Assembly: GCA_031425035.1 (NCBI GenBank)
Contig: JANPIN010000038.1
Location: 1-64,000 of the forward strand
DNA from: M3007 sp031425035
Lineage (GTDB): Bacteria; Bacteroidota; Bacteroidia; Chitinophagales; Saprospiraceae
Length of the DNA stretch: 64,000 bases
Direction: 5' to 3'
Shown here: in pieces, positions 17,003-25,041 of the stretch
How positions within the stretch are numbered: the first letter of the stretch is position 1
Layout of the letters: each line of letters begins with the position of its first letter
Made by a program: the position numbers and the translations under genes
The notes under the pieces: generated by a model
The model's database searches: none
What the model was told of the DNA's origin: nothing
Seen by the model: only the letters and a program-made list of their open reading frames with translations

Positions 17003-19213
17003 ATGAACACTATTCCCAAGTTCATCACCTCCATATCTGAAAACACGATGCAAAAAGATCAAGAGTACCACACCCAGATCAAAATCGGCCTGGCCACGCC
17101 TACCGAAAACAACCTGCGCCTGATGGCCTACGCGTTCGACCAAAGCGGCCGCCTCCTGGAAAGCCAAATTGTTGAAAAAGAACAGGTTACTTTTAAATTA
17201 TCGGAAAGAACCCTGCGTACTGCCCAGGTGTTCATTGCGCCCATTCCGCAGGGGCTGAAAATCATTCCGCAAAATCTGGAAGACGTCAAGCGTCTTCGGC
17301 CCTTCCAGCCGGTCTTCGATCTGGACCGCCCCATTGCGGAACTGCTCGTGCCCATCGACGCGATCCAATGGTGGAAATGGCGCTTTTGCCGCGCTGTTGG
17401 CCGGGTCAGCAAACGTTTTAACATCGATGGCGTACTGCAGCAGCGGCCGCTTTGCCAGGCGCGGGTACATATTTGCGAAGTGGATCGCGTCCGTATTTTT
17501 TGGGAAATTCCACTGCCCGAACTCATTCGTATTCCCGATCTGATCCGCGACATTTTGCGCGTCCCAACCCGCCGCCCTTTCCCGCCGGTGCCAGATCCGG
17601 GGCCATACTTCAACAGCCGGCCTACCCTGCCGACCCTGGCGAATTTTGCCCGGCCCATGGCTCAAACCATTATGGCGCCGGTGATGGACCGCAGTGAAGT
17701 TCGTCAGCATTTGCTTTCCCTGGATGCCAATTTGCGCGAACAACTGTTGTCCGGCGAACCTGAACTGATCCGGTCGGCCCTGAGCAAAAGCTTCTCCCAT
17801 CTGCATCCGATTTTCTGTTACCTGCCTTCGTTATGGCCTTATTTATATCGCTGCACGGAAATTGCCACCGTGTTGACCGATGCCAGCGGCCGTTTCAATG
17901 TACCGTTCATTTACCCGGTTGCCGATCAGCCGGACCTGTACTTTTGGGTAGAATACCTGATCGGCGGGGTATGGACAACGGTGTATCGCCCTGCGCTGCC
18001 CTGCCATATTTACTGGAATTACAGCTGCGGCACGGAAGTGAACATCGAGGTGACCGATAGCCGCGTGCCTTATACTTCCTGCGGCGACGTGTTACCGGGT
18101 ACCGGCGTTTGGATTCGTTCTTTGGGCAGCCTGTCGGTACGGGCGGTGGAACAAAATGATTTGACCGAAATCGTGCAGGGCCAGGCATTCCGCACCATTG
18201 GACTGACCAAATGGGGCGATGCGCAGTCCATCCATCCGTTTGGCGGCAACCTGCACTTCTGGGTACTCTTTGGCGACGCGCTGCCCAATGCCAATATCGG
18301 TTACTACCGCTGGTCGTATCGTCGCCTGCGTACCGGCCGGTTGCTGCCCGTTGCGGATGGCTGGCATGCGATCACCACGCCGATGACCAAGAGTTACACG
18401 GTGGCCAACACCCTGACTCCCGACCCGAATGACCGCGTGACCCGTTCCTTTGATATGGGTCCCAAACCCAATGGCCTTTACCGGATTCCACCAGCCGAAG
18501 CCACCGTCGCGGAAGTCAGCGGCAGCAATGCCACGGCGCGTTGGGACAATAACAACACCCTCAGCATCGCCCTGCCCACCGCCGACCTGGAAGACGGCCT
18601 GTTTGAAATAAAAATGGAGCTGTTCGACAACAGCGGTAACCTGGTGGACGTGAGTCCGTTCAATTTTCAGCTGCCGACAGCGGCCGATGCTACGGCGAGT
18701 GAAGCTATTTCCGCACCTTATGCTATACCCGGCGCAACGCCCGGCACAGTGCAGGCTTTCCATTTGCTGGTACGGCTGGATAATCATGTTTGCGAAGCGG
18801 AAATTCTGCCGGTGCAGCTGGCCGCCGATCCTGCCCGGGTGCAGAACTGCTGTGGTTTCCTGAACTATGATACGGATGCGCATCTGGTGCGGGTCGCTTT
18901 CCGGGCGGTGCATGCGAATGATCTGGCCGCTTATTCCTTCACAACGGTGAAAGGACAGGGTAATAATAACGGCGTCGCCACCGCCACGACCAGCGGCCTG
19001 ATCCTGAACGGGCAAAATGGATTTACCCGCGTGGGGAATGTGTTCTCCAAGGAAATTATAGCCCGCGACTTACTGGGCTCCTGCGATGGCCATGCCTGTA
19101 CCAAAGCGGCTTTTGCAGAATACTTATCGGTCACTACCCTGGCCGTAGATGGCTATTCCCGGCTGGATTACCTGGACCGGGCGGATTTGGACAGCTACGC
19201 TTTGGAGCCGTAA
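17003..19213 (+). CDS. Large protein of unknown function
   Basis: This 736-residue protein has no signal peptide or membrane helix. Its N-terminal part (to about 100) has a beta-rich pattern. A conspicuous Trp/Arg/Cys-rich block follows (WWKWRFCRAVGRVSKRFN and RPLCQARVHICEVD, about 120-165). Next come a Pro-rich linker (about 190-215), a beta domain with paired Cys (about 290-360) and an Ig-like C-terminus (LPTADLEDGLFEIKMELFD). A second ATG at 17048 (MQKDQE) could be the true start. I recognise no family. It follows the GH5-like gene but a terminator separates them. A shared bidirectional hairpin lies downstream. Confidence 0.7.
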   Translation: MNTIPKFITSISENTMQKDQEYHTQIKIGLATPTENNLRLMAYAFDQSGRLLESQIVEKEQVTFKLSERTLRTAQVFIAPIPQGLKIIPQNLEDVKRLRPFQPVFDLDRPIAELLVPIDAIQWWKWRFCRAVGRVSKRFNIDGVLQQRPLCQARVHICEVDRVRIFWEIPLPELIRIPDLIRDILRVPTRRPFPPVPDPGPYFNSRPTLPTLANFARPMAQTIMAPVMDRSEVRQHLLSLDANLREQLLSGEPELIRSALSKSFSHLHPIFCYLPSLWPYLYRCTEIATVLTDASGRFNVPFIYPVADQPDLYFWVEYLIGGVWTTVYRPALPCHIYWNYSCGTEVNIEVTDSRVPYTSCGDVLPGTGVWIRSLGSLSVRAVEQNDLTEIVQGQAFRTIGLTKWGDAQSIHPFGGNLHFWVLFGDALPNANIGYYRWSYRRLRTGRLLPVADGWHAITTPMTKSYTVANTLTPDPNDRVTRSFDMGPKPNGLYRIPPAEATVAEVSGSNATARWDNNNTLSIALPTADLEDGLFEIKMELFDNSGNLVDVSPFNFQLPTAADATASEAISAPYAIPGATPGTVQAFHLLVRLDNHVCEAEILPVQLAADPARVQNCCGFLNYDTDAHLVRVAFRAVHANDLAAYSFTTVKGQGNNNGVATATTSGLILNGQNGFTRVGNVFSKEIIARDLLGSCDGHACTKAAFAEYLSVTTLAVDGYSRLDYLDRADLDSYALEP

Positions 19214-19242
19214 GTCATTGATCTTCATACGCTCAATAAAAC

Positions 19243-19272
19243 GCCGCCGTTTCGAGAAGTCGAAGCGGCGGC
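19243..19272. terminator. Bidirectional terminator between convergent genes
   Basis: A 13-bp stem, GCCGCCGTTTCGA with TCGAAGCGGCGGC, has a GAAG loop and one mismatch. TTTT follows on the minus strand. It serves the unknown protein gene (+) and the Uma2 gene (-). A near copy is at 20005-20036. Confidence 0.8.
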
Positions 19273-19290
19273 TTTCTTGCAGGTTACCGT

Positions 19291-19929
19291 TTATACCCGC
19301 CTGCGCATGTTTTCCAGGGGCAATTCAAAACCTGGCAGTACGTCTTCACCACTCAGGTTTTTGCCGGCAAAACCGGTTACGATTTCTACTTCCTGTCCAG
19401 CCCGATAGATATAAGCTTTATCCTCATAGGGATCTATCAGCCAGGCCAACCGGACACCGTTCACCAACCAGGTATTGGTCATTTTACTTTGGCGTTTTTT
19501 AAGGCGGTCGGTACTGGAACGAACCTCGGCCACAAAATCGGGGACGATTGTGACAAAAGACTCTTCATCAGCTTCCGGAACGGCTGCAAGTCGCTCCGGT
19601 GATATCCAGGCGGCATCCGGAGATTTAAAAGCGCCATTCGGCAAGTCGAAACCACTTGATAAGCCATGTACTTCTCCGCTACTATATTGAGCATTCCAGG
19701 CATACAATAAGTCGATAAGTACAGATTCCCGCTTACCGGAATCTCTTTTTACAGGTGACATAATTGTAGTAATTCCATTGGTTTCGCGCTCTATGCGCAG
19801 GTCGGGGTATTTTTCGGCAAGCCCTAAAAAAGACTCCCGGCTCAATGGACGTTGCAATTCTACAGGACCATAGTGCACCGCCAGGTCTTCCAGTGTGAGA
19901 GGTTCTTTCGTTAAAATGTCAGCACTCAT
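19291..19929 (-). CDS. Uma2 family (DUF820) endonuclease-like protein
   Basis: This 212-residue protein has the PD-(D/E)XK fold pattern of the Uma2/DUF820 family: SGFDLPNGAFKSPDAAWI, FVTIVPDFVAEVRSSTDRL (D...E-x-x-S) and K-M. The C-terminal strand AWLIDPYEDKAYIYR matches the usual family ending. Family members are predicted restriction-like nucleases, often present in many copies in Bacteroidota and Cyanobacteria, with biological role unsettled. ATG at 19929 follows a consensus -7 box. Almost identical hairpins lie on both sides. Confidence 0.85.
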   Translation of the reverse strand: MSADILTKEPLTLEDLAVHYGPVELQRPLSRESFLGLAEKYPDLRIERETNGITTIMSPVKRDSGKRESVLIDLLYAWNAQYSSGEVHGLSSGFDLPNGAFKSPDAAWISPERLAAVPEADEESFVTIVPDFVAEVRSSTDRLKKRQSKMTNTWLVNGVRLAWLIDPYEDKAYIYRAGQEVEIVTGFAGKNLSGEDVLPGFELPLENMRRRV

Positions 19930-19952
19930 TCGAGAAGACTATTGTTAAGAAA

Positions 19953-19960
19953 CAAAGTTA
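19953..19960 (-). promoter_or_regulatory. -7 box for the Uma2 gene
   Basis: The minus strand reads TAACTTTG, a full match to TAnnTTTG, 23 nt before the ATG. Confidence 0.5.
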
Positions 19961-20004
19961 AGGAATTGAATTGAAATATAGTGAGGACCTGATACTTACA
20001 AAAA

Positions 20005-20036
20005 CGCCGCCGCTTCGGAAACCCGAAACGGCGGCG
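20005..20036 (-). terminator. Terminator after the small lipoprotein gene
   Basis: CGCCGCCGCTTCGG pairs with CCGAAACGGCGGCG, with one mismatch. TTTTT follows on the minus strand. The stem is nearly the same as the hairpin at 19243-19272. Confidence 0.8.
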
Positions 20037-20070
20037 CACTTATTTGTTTTCCAGTTTACTGTGTGTAAAG

Positions 20071-20538
20071 TTATAACTCTTTTAGCTGGGAAAGTTTCAA
20101 AAAATAGATTTTCTCTCCGCCGATCATGGGCAACAATTGCCCGCAACCATCCCGGTATTCGCCGGAAAATTGGACTTTTTTTCCGTCGAGTAATTTTAGC
20201 TGGTCCGTAAAATTGCAGCAATCTCCATTTAAAAAGCCATCAATAGCCCCTGGAATCGCTACGTGAATATAATATCTTTCTTCCTGCGTTACGGCATCTA
20301 TGCGGTTTACGACCGTACCTTCTGCATTTTCGGCTTTTAAAATGATCTTTCGATTCTCATCACAACGTCCTAAGGTACAGTCGGTTGCGCCGGTTCCACT
20401 AATCTCTGTTATCCCGGCCGGACCCGGGTAAACTTTGCCGCTATCGTCGTCACTTTTCTTGCAGGCCGTATTTAGAAGTGCAGTTGCCAGGGCAAGACCC
20501 AGCAAAATGATCAGGGGTAATTTTCTTGAATAGCGCAT
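20071..20538 (-). CDS. Small lipoprotein, unknown function
   Basis: This 155-residue protein has a hydrophobic signal and the lipobox LNTAC (lipidation Cys about 26) followed by KKSDDD. That acidic tail resembles the Bacteroidota surface lipoprotein signal. The mature part is a small beta domain with paired Cys (DCTLGRCDE, GDCCNFTD, DGCGQLLP). No family is recognised. It is likely attached to the outer membrane. It runs in the same direction as rpoC, but the rpoC terminator lies between. Confidence 0.75.
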   Translation of the reverse strand: MRYSRKLPLIILLGLALATALLNTACKKSDDDSGKVYPGPAGITEISGTGATDCTLGRCDENRKIILKAENAEGTVVNRIDAVTQEERYYIHVAIPGAIDGFLNGDCCNFTDQLKLLDGKKVQFSGEYRDGCGQLLPMIGGEKIYFLKLSQLKEL

Positions 20539-20580
20539 GTAATTTGAATTTAAGGGTAGGAAGAAAAAGGTATATAAAAA

Positions 20581-20616
20581 AAGTGCGCCGTCAGCCTTCC
20601 GGCCAACGACGCACTT
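20581..20616 (-). terminator. Terminator of the rpoBC operon
   Basis: The arms AAGTGCGCCGTCAGCC and GGCCAACGACGCACTT fold with internal mismatches around TTCC, 45 nt past the rpoC stop. This is the likely end of the whole supercluster. Confidence 0.7.
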
Positions 20617-20660
20617 ATCTTATTAGACAGAACCCAAAAACAAAACGTTGGGTACGCTGC

Positions 20661-23600
20661 TTAGTCTGCTTCTACCGCAGCACCATCCGGCTGATCGCGG
20701 AACGGACGACCCGAACCGGTAACCTGCAGCGTATCGTACTGGCGCATACCCGTACCTGCCGGGATCTTCTTACCGACAATGACGTTCTCTTTCAAGCCCA
20801 TCAGGTGATCTTTCTTGGCAGCAATAGCGGCCGTCGAAAGGACCTTGGTGGTCTCCTGGAACGAAGCGGCAGAAATCCAGCTTTCCGTACCCAGCGACGC
20901 CTTTGTAATACCGAGCAACATGCTCACCGCCGTAGACGGCACTGCATCGCGGTATTCCACCAGCTTTTTGTCATTGCGTTTCAGGAACGAGTTTTCTTCG
21001 CGCACCTGGCGTAAAGTCACCAAAGCCCCGGCTTTCAGTTTGCCACTGTCCCCCGCGTCGAGCACGAGTTTCTTGTCATAAATCCAGTCGTTGTAATCGA
21101 TGAACTCGTTACGTTCCACCGGCTCTCCGGCCAGGAAGTGCGTATCACCCGGATCGACGATCTCCAACCGGCGCATCATCTGGCGAACGATCACCTCGAT
21201 GTGCTTGTCGTTGATGTTGATACCCTGCGAACGGTACACCTCTTGTACGCCGTTGACCAGGTAGGAAGAAGCGGCAAACGGTCCACGAATGGCCAGAATG
21301 TCTTTCACCGAAATGGTACCCTCCGTAAGGGCCGTACCGGCGCGCACGAAGTCACCGTCCTGGACCAGCAAGTGTTTGGTCAGTGCGATCAGGTATTTGC
21401 GTTTCTGTCCGTCCTTCGCTTCGATCGTCCATTCGCGGTTACCGCGTTTGATGGCGCCGATCGTGATCACGCCGTCGATTTCCGCCACACTGGCCGGGTT
21501 CGACGGGTTACGCGCTTCGAACAGTTCCGTTACCCGCGGCAGACCGCCGGTGATATCCGCAATCTTACCCAGTTTACGTGGAATTTTCACGATCTGCTGG
21601 CCAGATTTTACCTCTTCATCATCATCCACCGACACATAAGCGCCCACGGGGAGCGAGTATGTTTTCATTTCCTCACCCGTTTTAGGATGCATGATGGTCA
21701 TGGATGGGATTTTCTTCTTGTTCTTACTTTCCGTAACGATCTTCTCGGCAAAGCCCGTCTGGTCATCGCGCTCCATACGGAAGTTGGTACCTTCCTCCAT
21801 GTTGTTGTAGCGGATCACCCCGTTGAAATCACTGACGATCACGGCGTTGAATGGATCCCATTCGCAGAGTTTCTCGCCGCGTTTCACTTCCTGGCCATCG
21901 ACGACGAACAGGAACGAACCGTAAGGAATGTAGTTATTGGCCAATACCCGGCCGGTCTTCGGATCCATCGAACGAATTTCACCGGTTCGCGATACGACTA
22001 CCTGCACCGGCTTGCCGCTGGTGTCGGTTCCGTCAACGGTACGAATAGAGTCGAACTCCATTTTGCAGTCCGTCCGGGCCGTAATATCGTTTTCGGTCTG
22101 ACCGATCATAGCCGTACCACCCGTGTGGAAGGTCCGCAGGGTCAACTGCGTACCTGGTTCACCGATCGATTGAGCGGCGATAATACCGGTAGCGTCGCCC
22201 ATTTCGGCGATCCGGCCGGTAGCCAGGTTTTTACCGTAACACTTGCCGCAAACACCGTGGCGGCTTTCGCAGGTAAGTACCGAACGAATAGTGACCATTT
22301 CGATTTGGGCGGCATCAATATCAGCGGCAATTTTATCCGTAATATATTCAGCAGCAGATACCAGTAACTGTTCGGTGTCAGGGTTGTAAACATCATGCAG
22401 GCTGTAGCGGCCTTTGATCCGGTCGCGCAGGCTCTGAATGATTTTATCACCTTCTTTAAAGGCCGTTGTGTCAATACCGCGCAGGGTAGCGCAGTCCACT
22501 TCCCGAATGACCACGTCTTGCGCAACGTCCACCAGACGACGAGTCAGGTAACCGGCATCGGCGGTTTTCAGAGCCGTATCGGCCAGACCTTTACGGGCAC
22601 CGTGGGTCGAAATGAAGAACTCTTGTACGGACAGGCCTTCCAGGAAGTTCGACAGGATCGGGTTTTCGATAATGGCGCCGCCGGTATCACCGGATTTCCG
22701 CGGTTTGGCCATCAGGCCCCGCAGACCGCACAGCTGTTTGATCTGCTGTTTGGAACCACGCGCACCGGAATCGAGCATCATGAACACGGAGTTAAAGCCT
22801 TGTTTATCAGTGCTTAACTCTTTCATCAACTGGTCCGTAATCCGGTTATCCGCAAACGTCCACTTGTCGATGATCTGGTTATACCGTTCGTTGTAGGTGA
22901 TCAGACCCATGTTGTAGTTCTCCCAGACCTCATCCACCTCGACCTGAGCGGCCTCGAGGGCCTTGCGTTTCAGATCAGGAATGACCAGGTCACCCAGGTT
23001 GAACGACAGACCGGCTTTGAACGCCCAGCCGAAGCCCAGTTCCTTAATACTGTCGAGGAACTCAGCGGTCAGCTTGAAACTCGTCCGGGTGATAATTTCC
23101 CCGATAATGATTTTCAGGTTACGCTTGGTAAGCAGTTCGTTGATGTATGGCACGCCATCCGGTACCGCTTGGTTGAAAAGCACCCGGCCAACCGTGGTTT
23201 TAATACGTTTGATCGTGATGACGCCATTTTCGTCCTGCGGTACGCGGCATTCGATGCCGGCATGCAGATCGAGCTGACCTTCATTGTAAGCGATCGTGAC
23301 TTCTTCCGGGGAATAGAAACGACGGCCTTCACCACGTACCGGATTTTCCGGAATGTGTTTTCTTTCTTTTGTGAGATAGTACAGGCCCAAAACCATGTCC
23401 TGCGAAGGCAGGGTGATCGGCGAACCGTCCTGTGGGTTGAGCATGTTGTGGCTCGACAGCATCAGCACCTGGGCTTCCAGAATAGCGGCGTGGCTCAGGG
23501 GCACGTGCACGGCCATCTGGTCACCGTCAAAGTCGGCGTTGAAGGCCGTACAAACGAGCGGGTGCAGTTGAATGGCTTTACCCTCGATCAATCGCGGCTG

Positions 23601-24956
23601 GAAAGCCTGGATCGACAAACGGTGCAGCGTCGGGGCACGGTTCAGCATGACCGGGTGGCCACGCAGGATATTTTCGAGAATTTCCCAGATCACCTGGTCT
23701 TTCCGATCCACGAGTTTCTTCGCCGATTTCACCGTTTTGACAATACCGCGCTCGATCAACTTACGGATAATGAACGGTTTGAACAGCTCGGCAGCCATGG
23801 CTTTCGGAATACCGCACTCGTGCAGTTTGAGCGTTGGCCCCACCACGATGACGGAACGACCCGAATAGTCGACACGTTTACCCAGCAGGTTCTGACGGAA
23901 ACGACCTTGTTTACCTTTCAGAATGTCGGACAGCGATTTCAGGGCGCGACCACCTTCGGCTTTCACGGCGTTTGATTTCCGCGAGTTATCGAACAGCGAG
24001 TCGACGGCTTCCTGCAACATCCGCTTTTCATTACGCAGAATCACTTCCGGCGCTTTGATCTCGAGCAAACGTTTCAGACGGTTGTTCCGGATAATGACGC
24101 GGCGATAAAGGTCGTTCAAATCCGAAGATGCGAAACGACCACCATCCAACGGCACCAGGGGGCGCAGTTCAGGCGGTACCACCGGCAAATACTGAATCAC
24201 CGTCCACTCGGGGCGCTGACCGGCATTTTCCAGACCTTCCCGGAAAGCTTCCACCACGCGGAGGCGTTTGTTGGCTTCGCTTTTCTTCTGCTGGCTGGTC
24301 TCGCTATGGGCCTCGTGACGCAGTTGCGCCGACAAGTGGTCCAGGTTGAGGGTGCTCAACAGGGAGTAAACGGCTTCCGCACCCATTTGGGCGATGAATT
24401 TATCCGGGTGGGAATTATCCAGCTGGTGGTTTTCCTTCGGCAGCGCGTCCATGATCTCGAGGTATTCTTCCTCGGTCAGCAGGTCCATGCGGTTCATCCC
24501 TTCGGCGGATTTGATGCCGGGGTTGACCACGACATACCGCTCATAGTAGATGATGGTCTCCAGTTTCTTGGAGGACGTACCTAAGATATAGCCAATTTTA
24601 TTGGGCAGGCTTTTGAAAAACCAGATGTGTACCACCGGGACGACGAGCCGGATATGGCCCATGCGTTCACGGCGCACCTTTTTTTCCGTCACCTCCACAC
24701 CGCAACGGTCGCAAACGATCCCTTTATAACGGATACGTTTGTATTTGCCGCAGTAGCACTCGTAGTCTTTGACCGGTCCGAAGATCCGTTCGCAGAACAG
24801 ACCGTCACGCTCGGGCTTGTAAGACCGATAGTTAATGGTCTCCGGCTTGAGTACTTCACCGTAGCTGCGTTCCAGGATTTCGTCCGGGCTGGCCAGGGCG
24901 ATGATAATCGTATCAAAGCTCTGGTCGGTTCTATTGCTTTTCTTTTTGAACGGCAT
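20661..24956 (-). CDS. rpoC: DNA-directed RNA polymerase subunit beta'
   Basis: This is the 1431-residue catalytic subunit of RNA polymerase. The zinc-binding N-terminus (CYCGKYKRIRYKGIVCDRCG), the catalytic NADFDGD with three Mg-binding Asp, the trigger-loop region and the second zinc-site Cys cluster (CESRHGVCGKCYG) are all present. The start is ATG at 24956 (MPFKKKSNRTDQ); the frame is open 26 codons upstream, but that part is the intercistronic hairpin. It lies 85 nt after rpoB. Long open frames on the opposite strand are compositional shadows. Confidence 0.98.
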   Translation of the reverse strand: MPFKKKSNRTDQSFDTIIIALASPDEILERSYGEVLKPETINYRSYKPERDGLFCERIFGPVKDYECYCGKYKRIRYKGIVCDRCGVEVTEKKVRRERMGHIRLVVPVVHIWFFKSLPNKIGYILGTSSKKLETIIYYERYVVVNPGIKSAEGMNRMDLLTEEEYLEIMDALPKENHQLDNSHPDKFIAQMGAEAVYSLLSTLNLDHLSAQLRHEAHSETSQQKKSEANKRLRVVEAFREGLENAGQRPEWTVIQYLPVVPPELRPLVPLDGGRFASSDLNDLYRRVIIRNNRLKRLLEIKAPEVILRNEKRMLQEAVDSLFDNSRKSNAVKAEGGRALKSLSDILKGKQGRFRQNLLGKRVDYSGRSVIVVGPTLKLHECGIPKAMAAELFKPFIIRKLIERGIVKTVKSAKKLVDRKDQVIWEILENILRGHPVMLNRAPTLHRLSIQAFQPRLIEGKAIQLHPLVCTAFNADFDGDQMAVHVPLSHAAILEAQVLMLSSHNMLNPQDGSPITLPSQDMVLGLYYLTKERKHIPENPVRGEGRRFYSPEEVTIAYNEGQLDLHAGIECRVPQDENGVITIKRIKTTVGRVLFNQAVPDGVPYINELLTKRNLKIIIGEIITRTSFKLTAEFLDSIKELGFGWAFKAGLSFNLGDLVIPDLKRKALEAAQVEVDEVWENYNMGLITYNERYNQIIDKWTFADNRITDQLMKELSTDKQGFNSVFMMLDSGARGSKQQIKQLCGLRGLMAKPRKSGDTGGAIIENPILSNFLEGLSVQEFFISTHGARKGLADTALKTADAGYLTRRLVDVAQDVVIREVDCATLRGIDTTAFKEGDKIIQSLRDRIKGRYSLHDVYNPDTEQLLVSAAEYITDKIAADIDAAQIEMVTIRSVLTCESRHGVCGKCYGKNLATGRIAEMGDATGIIAAQSIGEPGTQLTLRTFHTGGTAMIGQTENDITARTDCKMEFDSIRTVDGTDTSGKPVQVVVSRTGEIRSMDPKTGRVLANNYIPYGSFLFVVDGQEVKRGEKLCEWDPFNAVIVSDFNGVIRYNNMEEGTNFRMERDDQTGFAEKIVTESKNKKKIPSMTIMHPKTGEEMKTYSLPVGAYVSVDDDEEVKSGQQIVKIPRKLGKIADITGGLPRVTELFEARNPSNPASVAEIDGVITIGAIKRGNREWTIEAKDGQKRKYLIALTKHLLVQDGDFVRAGTALTEGTISVKDILAIRGPFAASSYLVNGVQEVYRSQGININDKHIEVIVRQMMRRLEIVDPGDTHFLAGEPVERNEFIDYNDWIYDKKLVLDAGDSGKLKAGALVTLRQVREENSFLKRNDKKLVEYRDAVPSTAVSMLLGITKASLGTESWISAASFQETTKVLSTAAIAAKKDHLMGLKENVIVGKKIPAGTGMRQYDTLQVTGSGRPFRDQPDGAAVEAD

Positions 24957-24996
24957 ATTGCTGTCGGGAATTTGAAATGCTAAAAAGGGGTAATGT

Positions 24997-25039
24997 GCTG
25001 AAAGTGAGGGTCCTACTCGAAGTAAGACCCTCACTCAGC
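24997..25039 (-). promoter_or_regulatory. rpoB-rpoC intercistronic hairpin
   Basis: GCTGAAAGTGAGGGTC pairs with GACCCTCACTCAGC, with a one-base bulge, in a stem of about 19 bp. It starts directly after the rpoB stop and ends 40 nt before the rpoC ATG. A T5 run comes only about 14 nt later on the transcript, so a partial terminator or RNase processing site is more likely than a full terminator. Confidence 0.6.
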
Positions 25040-25041
25040 AT

